Below are positions 46,772-57,363 of a stretch of 64,000 bases of DNA, piece by piece. The notes under the pieces were generated by a model. That model saw only the letters and a list, made by a program, of their open reading frames with translations, made no database searches and was not told where the DNA came from. Positions within the stretch are counted from its first letter, which is position 1. The number at the start of each line of letters is the position of its first letter. The DNA lies in assembly GCF_030052815.1 (NCBI RefSeq), contig NC_079496.1:66701652-66765651 (forward strand), written 5' to 3'. The DNA is from Hevea brasiliensis (Eukaryota; Streptophyta; Magnoliopsida; Malpighiales; Euphorbiaceae). A program made the position numbers and the translations under genes.

Positions 46772-48219
46772 TTAAGGGAACTGTTGTCTCATCGTCTCTT
46801 CGCTTTCCTAAGTTGCCTCCTCAGTGTTGTGGTGCCTCCAAAGTATTTTCACCAGTGGAATTCGCTTGTTCCTCAGTTCTTTCACTTCTCAAGCCTGGAT
46901 CCGTGTAGGTTCTTCTTCATATGTCAAGTCCGGTTGAATTTCAATCTCTTCCATGGAGATGACATGTGAAGGGTCTGATCTATATCTTCTTAGCATAGAT
47001 ACATAAAATACATTGCGGATCTTGTCCAACTTTGGTGGTAAAGCTAGCCTGTTGGCTACTGGACTGACACACTCAGTGACTTCATATAAACCAATGAACC
47101 TAGGGCTCAACTTACCCTTTCTACCAAACCTCAGTATCTTCTTCCATAGTGACATCTTGAGAAACACTTTATCGCCAACTGCTTATTCTATCTCTTTTCT
47201 CTTCAAGTCGGCATAGGATTTTTGTTTGTCTTAGGCAATCTTCAAATTAGCTTTTATTAGTTTAACCTTCTCCTCAATCTAATTCACCAGGTCTGGTCTT
47301 ACCAGTTTGTCTTCGCCCAACTCAGTCCAACACACTGGGATTCTACATTTCCTACCCTATAGTGCCTCATACGGAGCCATTTGAATGCTAGCTTGATAGC
47401 TATTATTGTATGCAAATTCTGCCAATGGAAGGTATCTATCCCAACTTCCCTCAAACTCGATGAAACAACTCCTCAGCATATCCTCAATGACCTAACATAT
47501 ATGTCATATTGTTATTATAATTTCAGTTTAATATTTGTACTAATTCAATTGGTTTCAATGTTTACCTGGATTACTCTTTCTGATTGCTCATCCATCTGAG
47601 GATAAAAAGCTATGTTAAAGTGGAGTTGTATGCCCAAGGATTCTTGCAATTTCTTCTAAAATCTCAATGTAAACCTTGGGTCTCAATCAGATATGATGGA
47701 AAGTGGAATTCCATGCAATCTTACTTTCTCACTGATATATAATTCTGCTAGCTTCTCTAGTGAGTAGTCATTCCTAACTGGCAGAAAGTGTACTGACTTC
47801 GTCAATCTATCCACTATCACCCATACTGTATCATGTTTCTTCTGGGTGAGAGGTAGACCACTTACAAAATCTATAGTGACCCAATCCCATTTCCATTCAG
47901 GTATGCTTATAGGCTGTAGGAACCCTGATGGAACTTGATGTTTTGCCTTGACTTGCTGGCATGTCAGGCATTTAGTCACATAATTAGCTATATTCTTCTT
48001 CACACCAGGCCACCAATAGTGAGGCTTCAGGTCATGATACATTTTTATGCTTCTTGGGTGCATAGCATAAACACTGGTGTGTGCCTCTTTCAGAATACTA
48101 ATCTTCAATTCCCCATCATCTGGTACACACACTCTTCCTTTGTAGTATAGATGCCCATCTGCTTTCACCTCATAGTTGGTTTCCTTTCCTTCTGAGATTT
48201 TAGCCACAATAGCCATCAA
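46772..48219 (-). pseudogene. pol: TE-G integrase with chromodomain, split by an intron-like insert
   Basis: N-terminal HHCC zinc domain intact ([23 protein letters not shown]), core with IDFVSGLPLT and IISD (second catalytic Asp), then TGA for Arg and TAG (47656-47658) for the Trp of RFW, then QSERVIQ (catalytic Glu). A 74-bp GT-AG insert follows, and the frame resumes in phase as VIEDMLRSC. Downstream are SYQASIQMAPYEAL-stop, KLSPRFIGLYEVTE and the chromodomain DLTYEEEPTRIQA-stop-EVKELRNKRIPLVKILW; natural stop TAA at 46772-46774. Several stops disable it. Removing the insert restores colinearity with TE-F. Confidence 0.87.
47492..47565 (-). other. Putative 74-bp phase-0 intron in TE-G integrase
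   Basis: On the minus strand the exon ...GTAATCCAG is followed by GTAAAC at the insert start and ...ATATGTTAG at its end, then GTCATTGAGGATATG. GT-AG borders, AT-rich, with branch-like ACTGAAA/TAAAC motifs. TE-F lacks it at the same codon boundary; TE-J has a homologous insert from 63942. Confidence 0.7.
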
Positions 48220-49290
48220 TTTATCATCTGCCTTCTGCCCATCTTGTATTTGCTATAACAGGTTTGGCTTCACTTGTAACTCAGCCAAAATAGCTCCATC
48301 TCGAGTTAAGGACAGGTGAGCAATCAGTGATCTCAAAGCTGTGATGGACTTTTTGCTCAAGGTATCAGCAACTACATTTGCCTTCCCAATATGATAATCA
48401 ATTACACAGTCATAATCCTTCAGGAACTCAATCCATCGCCTCTGTCTAAGGTTGAACTCCTTATAGGTTGGTAAGTATTTCAGACTTTTATGGTATGTGT
48501 AAATGTAGCACTTTTCACCATACAAGTAGTGCCTCCATATCTTTAGTGTGAAGATAATTGCTACAAGTTCTAGATTATGGGTAGGGTAGTTTTGTTCATG
48601 TGGCCTCAGCTGCCTGGAAGCATAGGCGACCACCTTCCCCTCTTACATTAATACACACCCTACCCCATTATGCGAGGCATCACTGTAGACCACAGAGTCC
48701 TTTCCCGACACTGGCTATGTTAACACTAGTGCCTTTGTCAACATAGCCTTCAGCCTTTCAAAACTGGCTTAACACTTGTCATTCCAGTCAAATCTAACAT
48801 TCTTATGTAACAACTTGGTCATTGGAGCAGCTATTAAAGAGAACCCCTTCACAAATCTTTTGTATTACCCAGCTAGCCCTAAGAAACTTCTGACCTCAGT
48901 TGTATTTCTAGGAGGCTTCCATTCCATTACTGCTTCTATCTTCTTGGGATCTACTCTAATCCCAACAGCTGACACTATGTGTCTAAGGAATGCAATCTCA
49001 CTCAACCAAAAGTCACAATTAGACAGCTTAGCATATAGCTTCTTTTCTTTCAAGGTTTCCAGAACAATCCTCAAATGTTCATCATGTTCTTCCCTGGTTT
49101 TGGAATACACCAGAATATCATTAATAAAGACCATTATGAACTGATCTAGGTATGGATGGAAGATACGGTTCATAAGGTCCATGAATACTGTCGGTGCATT
49201 TATTAGGCCAAAAGGCATCACTAGAAACTCATAATTCCCATACCGGGTCCTAAATGCAGTCTTTGGCACATCTGCATCCTTTACCCACAA
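48220..49290 (-). pseudogene. pol: TE-G RT (C-terminal part) and RNase H
   Basis: RT from 49290: [31 protein letters not shown] and [10 protein letters not shown], where Asn (codon at 49120-49122) replaces the first catalytic Asp of FIDD, then HEDHL-type palm/thumb and [14 protein letters not shown]. RT motif A is absent because of a deletion near 49295. RNase H at 48633-48253: [45 protein letters not shown] and [13 protein letters not shown], ending at a stop after KPNLL; the same frame then leads into the integrase. The stretch 48640-48860 (connection domain) is broken. Dead RT on two counts. Confidence 0.87.
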
Positions 49291-50068
49291 CTGCTCCCTT
49301 CTTATTTACAAACAGCATTGGAGCTCCCCATGGTGATACACTAGGGCGTATAAACCCCTTGTCCAGTAACTTCTGCAACTGGATTTTCAGCTCCTTTAAC
49401 TCAGTAGGTGCCATCCTATATAGAGCAATAAAGATTGGTGCTGTACCCGACAGTACTTTAATGGAAAATTCGACTCCCCTTTCTGGTGGCAAACCAGGCA
49501 ATTCTTGAGGGAACACATCTGGGAAGTCTCTTACTGTGGGTATATCACACAGATTTGGCTTAGCCTGCCTAGTATCAACCACGTGTGCTAGGTAGGCTTC
49601 ATAGCCCTTTTTAATTAGTTTTCTTGCAACTGTGACTGAGATGACATTAGATAGGAAAATTTTCCTTTCACCCACAACTGTGATCTCATTACCCTCAGGA
49701 GTTTTCAAGACAATTCTCTTCAGTTTACAGTCAACCATTGCCTGATGACGTGATAAATAATCCATTCTCAAAATCACGTCAAACTCGTGGAAAGGCAATT
49801 CAATCAGGTCTGTTGAGAATTCATACCCCTGAATCCTTAACGGACAACTTTTGTACACCTTATTCACCACTACACTATGGCCTAATGAATTAGTGACTAG
49901 GTTGTCTTGGTCACTATCCTCTACTAGTATCCCCTTTTCTACAGGTAGCTTGATGCAGATATATGAATGGGTAGATCCTAGATCCTCCAATGCATGTACA
50001 GAGATGTTGTAAAGGGAAAACGTAGCCCTGATGACATCTGGGGCATCTTCCTCCTCCTGAGCTCTCAT
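49291..50068 (-). pseudogene. pol: TE-G protease and RT N-terminus
   Basis: Open for 272 codons (down to 49250). DAPDVIRATF leads to the protease: ALEDLGSTHSYI (active-site Asp present, P replaced by L), [27 protein letters not shown] (usually GMDWL) and DCKLKRIVLKTP. It goes on through [15 protein letters not shown], the spacer [18 protein letters not shown] and the RT entry [34 protein letters not shown], where about 150 bp are missing and the reading changes frame into the downstream RT. The gag-side neighbour is one frame away. Confidence 0.87.
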
Positions 50069-51293
50069 GGCATAAGCCCTAGTAGGTACTCTGACCTCTA
50101 GCCTCTTGGCTATCTCAGATGTAGATCTCTGTGATGGACTAGCTGCCTCAGATTTACCGGGCCTTCTACCCCTTTGAGGTGCAGGGGCAGGCCTGTCTGC
50201 TTATGCTTGAGCAGCTGTAGCAGTTATGCATGGACAATTCTTAGTTGATGCTCTGTAGACCCACACCTTAGGCAAGCACCCGTCACTCTCCAACACTCCC
50301 CCTTATGCCACTTTAGACAGTGTGGACAGGCAGAAGATGTTGGGGCTGGTCCCTTGAACACCGTCCCTAGAGAGCTACCTACTGATAGGGTGGACTGGCC
50401 TCTCCTAGGTGTGAATTGTGGTCTGGGCCCCTGGGACTGATCCTGACCTTGAGGCTGACCCGAACTCTGAGCAGGTGGACCTCTAAATTTCTTCCCAGGT
50501 GCAAAGGATGAACTGGACTGACTTGGACCCCTCTTCTATTGTCTCTCCCTTCTATTCTGCTCATTTATTTTGAGTTTCTCAACCTTTAAAGCAGTTTCCA
50601 CTAATTTGTTGAAGTCTGTAATCCCCAAGGGAGTGATCATTATTTTGATGTTGTCATTTAGCCCCTCTTTAAACTTTCTACACCTTTCTGCTTCTGTGGG
50701 GACTATCTCTCTCCCATACCTACTCAATCTCACAAATTCCCGTTCATATTCTGCTATAATAAGCTGTCTCTACCTCAAGCTGATAAACTCTCTTCTTCTA
50801 TCTTTTAGGTACACACTTCCCACATACTTCTTCCTGAACTCAGCGAGGAAGAAATCCCAAGTTACCAGTTCTGGCAGGACTTCACTAGATACAGTGTCCC
50901 ACCACTGATAGGCATCATCTTGCAATAGGGACACAACACCCTCTAAGTTTTGTTCTAGGTACAATGCAGTTGCTTCAATACCCAGATGGTTCTGTCTAAC
51001 CAATTTTCAACTGCCATTGAGTCTTCTTCTCTCTTACCCAAGAAGTCCATAACTCCAAATTTCTTCAGTTTTTCCAAGTGAGATTTCTACTGTGGAGGTG
51101 GAGGTGGTGGTGGTGGCATAACCCCAGCCATTTGTCTGAAGAAATCTGCCATGTGTTGAAACATAGCTGGCAGAGGCTGTGCAGGCACTTCTAGTGCTGG
51201 TGGAGCAGGTTCTCCCCTGCCTTCAGTCTCAGCTGCAGGTGGAGCATAACTCTCCACTTCCTCATCTACTACTCTCTGTAACGTGGGGTCCAT
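50069..51293 (-). pseudogene. gag: TE-G gag
   Basis: The ATG at 51293 (MDPTLQRVVDEEVES) lies about 110 bp inside the primer site, just after TTTTCTTATTTTGATTAG. Pro-rich N-terminus with nine consecutive Pro, stop after PPQ, then HLEKLKKFG and a frameshift. The capsid domain is at 51003-50540: LLQDDAYQWWDTV, FFLAEFRKKYVGSVYL, TAG at 50770-50772 (same place as in TE-F and TE-J), IAEYEREFVRLSRYGREIVP and KFKEGLNDNIKIM. A second stop precedes the Gln/Gly/Pro-rich tail QGPRPQFTPRRGQS (50564-50379). The knuckle region ACLRCGSTEHQ is frameshifted before its last Cys. Non-functional. Confidence 0.85.
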
Positions 51294-51404
51294 ATCCTAA
51301 TCAAAATAAGAAAAATTGACAGATCTGCATTAGTGTCACCTCAACTCTTATGAGTGCAATGCATGGTATGCACTCTATCTAGACCCAAAAACGCACTAAA
51401 CCGT

Positions 51405-51416
51405 GCTCTGATACCA
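51405..51416 (-). other. TE-G primer-binding site
   Basis: Perfect TGGTATCAGAGC on the minus strand, 5 bp inside the 5' LTR. Confidence 0.92.
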
Positions 51417-51421
51417 CTAAA

Positions 51422-54400
51422 TGTGACACCTCTTACCTGTCTACAGCGTAGCCGAGCAAGATATGCCACTCAGTGTACCGAAACACCATATTTTATCTCA
51501 TTTATATATTTATCATTTCTTAATTTATTTATTTAGGATCACTATGTGAAATTTATGAAATTGATATTATTTATATCATTAATTAAAATTTTAAATTTAT
51601 TGGAAGTTCTGAAAATTTTACAGAAAATTCGGCAGACTGCAAGCTAGAAATGGAGAAAACAGTTCTTCAGAACCTGTAGAAAACACTCCCAATAATTTTC
51701 TTAACCCACAACTCCAAATAATCATCATTTCTCAATAAATTTCTCATCAAATTCTCAATAATTCCTCAATTTGTCATTCATTCATTACATATCAAAATCA
51801 TACTCAAATTATGAATAAATACTCAAATTTTATCTATAAACACAAATTTACAGATAATTACATTAATACAATTACATTAGAGAAGTTTTAAATATACATA
51901 ATAAAATAAAAGTTTAATTACAAAGTTTACAAAAATTATAAAATACAAAATGAGACCTAGTGTCCTACCAATGCACTGTAGCCTGAGAGGTGACTCTAAC
52001 TCTATGCAGATCTGTGGCCTCACCTAGTCTGCAGTTTGCTGGGCCTTCTATCAGTCTCTCCAAAATCTACGCGTGGTAAAAGCAACGTGCTAAGCAATAC
52101 TACTTAGTGGTGCTAATAATAAAATAAAAAGAACTAAAATGAAACAAGCATGCAAAGTGTATGTAGGTTTTCCATACGGACAATTTTTGGTACTTATTTA
52201 TAGTATTATTAATTTGTTGCTGTTTATATCAATTATTTAATTAAATTTATCAACTTTCATTTTTGGTTGCCCAAGTAACCTATACTGGATGACTGGACTG
52301 GATAACCGGGTAAACTGGCACTGGGTACCAAGTACCTCGGGCCGTCACACCATCGGTCACAAGGTGTCTCCGGTGTGCAATAGAACAGCTAATGAGTTGT
52401 AATAAATATTAGGCACAAAGCCAAGTATCACAATAATATCATAATAGCTAAAAGCCATAAAATCACTGAGTGGCCACTTAAGCCGTAAATCACAGAATGG
52501 CGAGATGCCATATGCAGTACTACTATCCGAACCCTATTAGCATGTTAACCTATCCAACTCAATCTTACTAGGTCTACTAGGGCATATTACAAAATTTTTT
52601 ATTAAATTTTTGTGTTTAACATGTAAGATTACTATTCATTTTACCATTTAAGTCAAAATATTAGCTTTCACATACATAACAGTTATATAAGTTCTAATCA
52701 CATGAAATTACCGCATTTTGGTTCTCCAAAGTGTTGGCATTATCTGCCAATCAATACTTCAAACCAATAGGAAATAAATCAAAAATTTCAGTTTTGAGTG
52801 CTAGAGTTCATTGTTCCATTAGGCCATTCTACAGTGAGAATTTGGCCAAATGTTCTCAATCAAAGTTGTTCTTTATTGTGTATTCTTTAATTCCTTTTTT
52901 GAATCACTCCATTTGGAGTTTTCTAGCTCATGTTATGGCAATTTTACCATAACTAGTCGGATGGACTTTTACCCATAATTTCTGGACAATTCTGGTTCTG
53001 CCAGATTTGGTAGCTCAATTTTGGTTAGCAATTTCATTTGGTTAAGTTTAGAATTGGAGTTTGTTTTCTACAAGAAAGTTGTTCTAAATTGTCTAAGCTT
53101 TTCATTGATATAAATTTCAGGTCAATTGGACCTTTTTACACTGAGTTATGACCAAATGAATGAACACTATTTATTTGGTCATTCTGCCCAGGCAGAATGT
53201 GTATTAGCCGGATTTGGTAAATTTTTAGGTCAGTCTATTGTGGTTTTCTAAGCAGGGTTCCTTCATCAAAGTTGTGCCATTATGTATATAATTTCATGTC
53301 CGATTGGCCTTGCACTAATTGAACCTACACAACTCCAATTATAACTGCCCAAATCTGCTGGACTCACACCCAGTCTTGCAGGTCACACTAGGCAGCATAC
53401 CTAACTTCAATTCCCATGGCACAAATCACTGTACTTCCTAATCACACATAGCCAAATGGTCACTAATTGACCATTAGAACTTCCTTTCACCAATATATGA
53501 GTAAATCTCAAATTTGTGCCCCAAACCCTAACTCCAACCATTTCAATTCTTCAAACACATAGAATCAATGGATCAATTCATACTCCCAATGTTGCATACA
53601 CAAAGTTTAAAGGATTAATTGACACTAACCTTGTTGTGTGCCAACCTAAGCTTGACAAACTCCTTTATTTTCACTTTTTTTTGGTGCCCAAGTATTGCTC
53701 TAATGGTGATGACTAATTTTTGTGAAGGGATGATAGGGTTTTATGGTGGGACGAAGGGGGAAATCAAGCTCACAAGGGAGCTTTAATGGAGGTTAAGAAA
53801 GAAGAGAGAGAGGCTGCCGAATTATGGAAGAAGAAGAATAGAAATTTTGTTTCATTTTTATTTCTTTTCTTTCCTTTTTAATTATTTTAAGAGTGCTTGT
53901 TGAAATGCCATTGGTGGAAGCCTTTTTAATAACATCATAATGATGTCATAATTCAAGTTTTCATGCATTTTCTTTTCTTTTCTTTTCTAACCATTTTCAA
54001 TTCAATTTTTAGCAATATTTATTCACATTTTACGTAATATAAATTTTTTATTTAACTGGATAAGTTGGCCAAAAATCATCTCTGAAGACGAAATGACCAA
54101 AATGCCCTCCGTTTGGCTTATTGAGCCAAAATCGTCTGTACTAATCTAAAAATTTTTCTAAGCATTTTCTTGGTATTCTAATGCCATCAAAACCTTAATG
54201 ACTTTTCTTTGAAGTCCCAAAAATTATTTCACGAATTTTTCCCATGGGTTTAGGGCTTTTAGCTGTGAAAACAGTAACTTCCCGTCAGGTTACCCATCGC
54301 TAGGGCACCAGCTCATTTAACTTGGTTATATTTTATTTCTAAAATTTTTCCTTAATTTTTCTTACTATTATTTGAGTTATTTATGACTCCTCACTCTAGT

Positions 54401-54492
54401 CTAGATATAGTTCCAGACATTCTGGCCATCTGGACCGACACCGATCACCGGAACATTAGAATGTATGGAATGGCTATAGTGAGGGTGTTACA
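51422..54492 (-). repeat. TE-G 5' LTR (3071 bp)
   Basis: TGTGACACC...GGTGTTACA. Contains the uninterrupted TE-H target site, a hairpin with one mismatch (52090-52107), TAACATCA-TAA-TGATGTCA (53930-53948; one arm mutated) and TTACCCATCGCT (about 54291). No genes. Confidence 0.92.
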
Positions 54493-54497
54493 CAACC

Positions 54498-55533
54498 TCT
54501 TTGAGAAAAACTGCTGGTAAGCTACCTAGTCAACTGGAGATGAACCCAAGAGAGCACTGTAAGGCAATTACATTGAGGAGTGGAAGGATTTTAGAACAGT
54601 CAGAGGAAGAACCAACTAAGAGAACCTCTAATAAATGTAAAAATCAAACAGAGGAGAAAAAGGAATAAGCTAAAGAGAAGCAAGAAGAGGAAGCAAGGAA
54701 GGAAAAGAAGCTACCAGAACCATATCAGCCTCCTCTACCCTTTCCTCAAAGATTCCAGAAAGCCAAATTTGATAAGCAGTTTGGAAAGTTCCTAGAAGTT
54801 TTGTAGAAACTTTATATAAACATTCCTTTTACAGAAGCACTCTCTCAAATGCCATCTTATACCAAGTTCCTCAAAGACAATTTTATCAAATAAGAGAAGG
54901 CTGGAGGACTATGAGACTGTTGCTCTTACAGAGGAATGCAGTGCCATATTGCAGAACAAGCTGCCACCAAAACTCAAAGATCCAGGAAGCTTCTCCATAC
55001 CTTATCTTATCGGTAACATGAATATAGACAAAGCCCTCTGTGATCTAGGTCCAAGTGTGAGTTTGATGCCTTTGTCAATATGTAAGAAGCTTGATGTGGG
55101 GACACTTAAGCCTATAACAATTTCATTATAACTGGCTGATCGATCTATGAAATACCCTGTGGGAATTCTAGAAAACATCCCTATCAAGGTGGGAAAATTC
55201 TTTATCCCAGTTGATTTTATTGTGTTGTAAACGGAGGAGGACGTCCAAATCCCTATAATCTTGGGAAGACCTTTTATAGCAACTGTTGCAGCTGTCATAG
55301 ACGTTAAGAATGGACTGCTAACTCTCAAGGTAGGAGATGAAGAAGTAGAGTTCAACCTGTTCAACACAATGAAACACAAACTTGAACCTGATGAATGTTT
55401 CAAGGTTGATATAATTGATAAGCAAGTTGTAGAGGAATTCATTAAAGCACACCCTAAAGATCCTCTGGGAGCATCCATTGTGCATAGCCACACGGCAGAG
55501 AAGGAGAACACGGAGATTGTAGCTTGTGCATAA
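54498..55533 (+). pseudogene. pol: TE-E gag end and protease
   Basis: Continues after TE-G: LPSQLEMNPREHCKAITLRSGR, a motif highly typical of Athila elements, then Lys/Glu-rich sequence and PYQPPLPFPQRFQ. Protease: NKLPPKLKDPGSFSIPYLIG, ALCDLGPSVSLMPLSICKKL (active-site Asp present), DVQIPIILGRPFIATVAAVID and GDEEVEFNLF. Stops occur near 54667, 54804, 54890, 55129-55131 and 55228; the last open part ends at 55531-55533. RT would follow but is not in the window. Retropepsin role by homology; dead copy. Confidence 0.84.
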
Positions 55534-55541
55534 TCCTTGAT

Positions 55542-56901
55542 TGTAACACCCCTCACCCCTATACGGTGTAGCCGAGCAAGGTGTGCCACATTCGGTGCCG
55601 GAGCACCCTACCTTATCCTGTTGTGTCCATTGTTAATTTTTAAACTTTATAAAAAACATGTGGAAATATTTTTTTATCACAATTTATCTATGTGGAAACC
55701 CAGGCAGAGCCTCTTCTGTTTTATTGGCATCTGGCGGGTTCCAATAGTTAGCTGTCAAAAACAACTTCATAACATATCTGTTCTATTCAATTTCAAGAAA
55801 ATAATATTTTTCATTCATTCATTCATATGGAAATTATACATAAAAAGTCATAAGCTTATTTTACAGTCTCAAAAATATCAATACAATTTATTACATCATC
55901 AACTATAATTACATGAACCAAAATACTAATCTATACATGGGCCCTACCAAAATATTATAACTGATGAGGTGACTCTAGACTCTAGACTGTAGCAGATCTG
56001 GACAACTGTAATCAGAGTACTACTGTGGCGGCTACTGTTATGGCGGTTGTTGTGTCTGGCCTCCAATTCCTATGCGATGGAAATTTAACGTACTAAGTAA
56101 ATTGCTTAGTAGTGCATAATTTTAAAGAATAATAACTCAATAATTAAAAGTAATAGCTCTATGTAGAATTTTGCACTTCTAGGTCAATTATATATTTTAT
56201 TACACTTTGGAAATGATTTACTTATCAGGATCTTATCTGTACATATATTTCATTTTCAGTCTCCTTAAACTCATATCAGTGAAATTGTCATTAATTCTAA
56301 GACATTTATAAATTTTCTACACTTTGGGAACTGCTAGATTTAATAGTATCTTTTCTATTCATTTCTTATATAGTCTAAGTCATTTATCACTTTTCTGTAC
56401 TTTGGAACTAAATTAATTATTAGTATCTTATCTATTCATTGGTTTCATTCTCAGTCTTTTAAAATTATATCAATGCCCAAGTAACCTATAACAGACTATA
56501 ATGCTAGATACACGGGAATATACTAGTGAGACAGCCATATGTCTGTCCAGTATACATCTGTCATGTCAGGCACAAGGCAAATGGGTAGGCTTTTAAAGTT
56601 AGAAATATAATTATGCACAATGGCATCTATCAAGTCAAGCACAAGGCCAGTGGGCAGGCATAAAACCTATAGATCAATCATATCGGACATATGTTGTCGA
56701 TCAATGATTATCAATGTAGGCCTATCTATGTAAGCTTGTTCATGTAGGCCTATCTATGTAGGCATATTCATGTAGGCCTATCTATGTAGGCCTATCTACG
56801 TAGGTGTATTCATGTAGGCCTATCTATGTAGGCGTATTCAAGTAGGCCTATCTATGTAAGCGTATTCATGTAGGCCTATCTATGTAGGCGTATTCATGTA
56901 G
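55542..56901 (-). mobile_element. TE-I: LTR fragment of a third chromovirus family
   Basis: Starts TGTAACACCCCTCACCCC with GTGTAGCCGAGCAAGG just inside, as in TE-B and TE-G, so it is a minus-oriented LTR. It keeps the hairpin CTAAG..CTTAG beside AGTGCATAA (56093-56109) and GCCCAAGTAACCTATA (about 56474). The rest differs from the other LTRs. It runs into a minisatellite and is cut by TE-J at 56901. No genes. Confidence 0.75.
56714..56901. repeat. 14-bp minisatellite (13.4 units)
   Basis: Two 14-bp half-units, ATGTAGGCCTATCT and ATGTAGGCGTATTC (with variants), mostly alternate, giving a 28-bp higher unit; one place has two copies of the first in a row. It lies inside LTR fragment TE-I and ends at the TE-J insertion. 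Confidence 0.92.
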
Positions 56902-57342
56902 TGTAACATCCTCATTTTAGCTAGTCCGTACAGTCTACTGTTCCGGTGACCAGTGTCGGTCCGGACAACTAGAACGTTCGGAAAAAAAAAATTTAAACTA
57001 AAGTGAGGAACCAAAAATTAACTCAAAAAAATTAATAAGAAAAAAATTTAGAAAAAATTATAAAATAATTCTTAGGGCTCTAGAGAAGGGTCATTTAGGT
57101 TTTTATGGCATTAGAATGCCAAGAAAATACTTAGAAAAATTTTTCGATCGGTACAGACAATTTTGGCCCGTTAAGCCAAACGGAGGGCATTTTGATTATT
57201 TTGTCTTCAGATATGATTTTTGGGCCAATTTGTCCAGTTAAATAAATAATTTATATAGCATAAAATATGAATAAATATTGTAAAAAATTTAATTGCAATT
57301 AAATAGACAAGAAATGGAGAGAAAATGAAAGAAAATGGATTT

Positions 57343-57363
57343 ATGACATCATCATGATGTCAT
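57343..57363 (+). promoter_or_regulatory. TGACATCA palindrome in TE-J U3
   Basis: ATGACATCAT, one C, then ATGATGTCAT: perfect 10-bp arms, about 440 bp from the LTR start. Candidate upstream element of the TE-J promoter; inferred. Confidence 0.52.

Larger units (their letters stand above)
39424..54492 (-). mobile_element. TE-G: full-length Ty3 chromovirus with nested solo LTR
   Basis: Minus strand, LTRs at 39424-46718 (interrupted by TE-H) and 51422-54492. Subtracting TE-H and its duplication gives a 3' LTR of about 3070 bp against 3071 bp for the 5' LTR. Flanks AAACC (39419-39423) and CAACC (54493-54497) are a target duplication with one change; TE-E gag continues across. Closest to TE-J in every domain. 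Pol has an RT deletion, stops and frameshifts, so it is not autonomous. The integrase contains an intron-like 74-bp insert. Confidence 0.92.
25523..55541 (+). mobile_element. TE-E: Athila/Tat-like Ty3 element in three pieces
   Basis: Old plus-strand element that acted as a landing site. Pieces: LTR end, primer site and gag start (25523-26760), gag C-terminal half (38679-39423), gag end and protease (54498-55541). Joining the pieces across TE-F and TE-G, with one copy of each target duplication removed, gives continuous colinear homology to Athila-type Gag-Pro. The left side is cut by TE-D and the right side by TE-I; RT onward is not in the window. Lineage is inferred from the gag motif DPHYHLQCFLALCDTFKMNG and the protease DLGPSVSLMPLSI. 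Confidence 0.82.

Noticed and set aside
51087..51130. Proline run as a host proline-rich protein
   Set aside because: It is the N-terminus of TE-G gag, which starts right after the primer site and has a homologous start in TE-J.
55002..55589. 195-codon minus-strand frame
   Set aside because: It is a shadow of the TE-E protease on the other strand and runs across the TE-I boundary.
56714..56901. Possible CRISPR-like array
   Set aside because: Units are contiguous 14-bp repeats without unique spacers, in a plant retrotransposon; it is a minisatellite.
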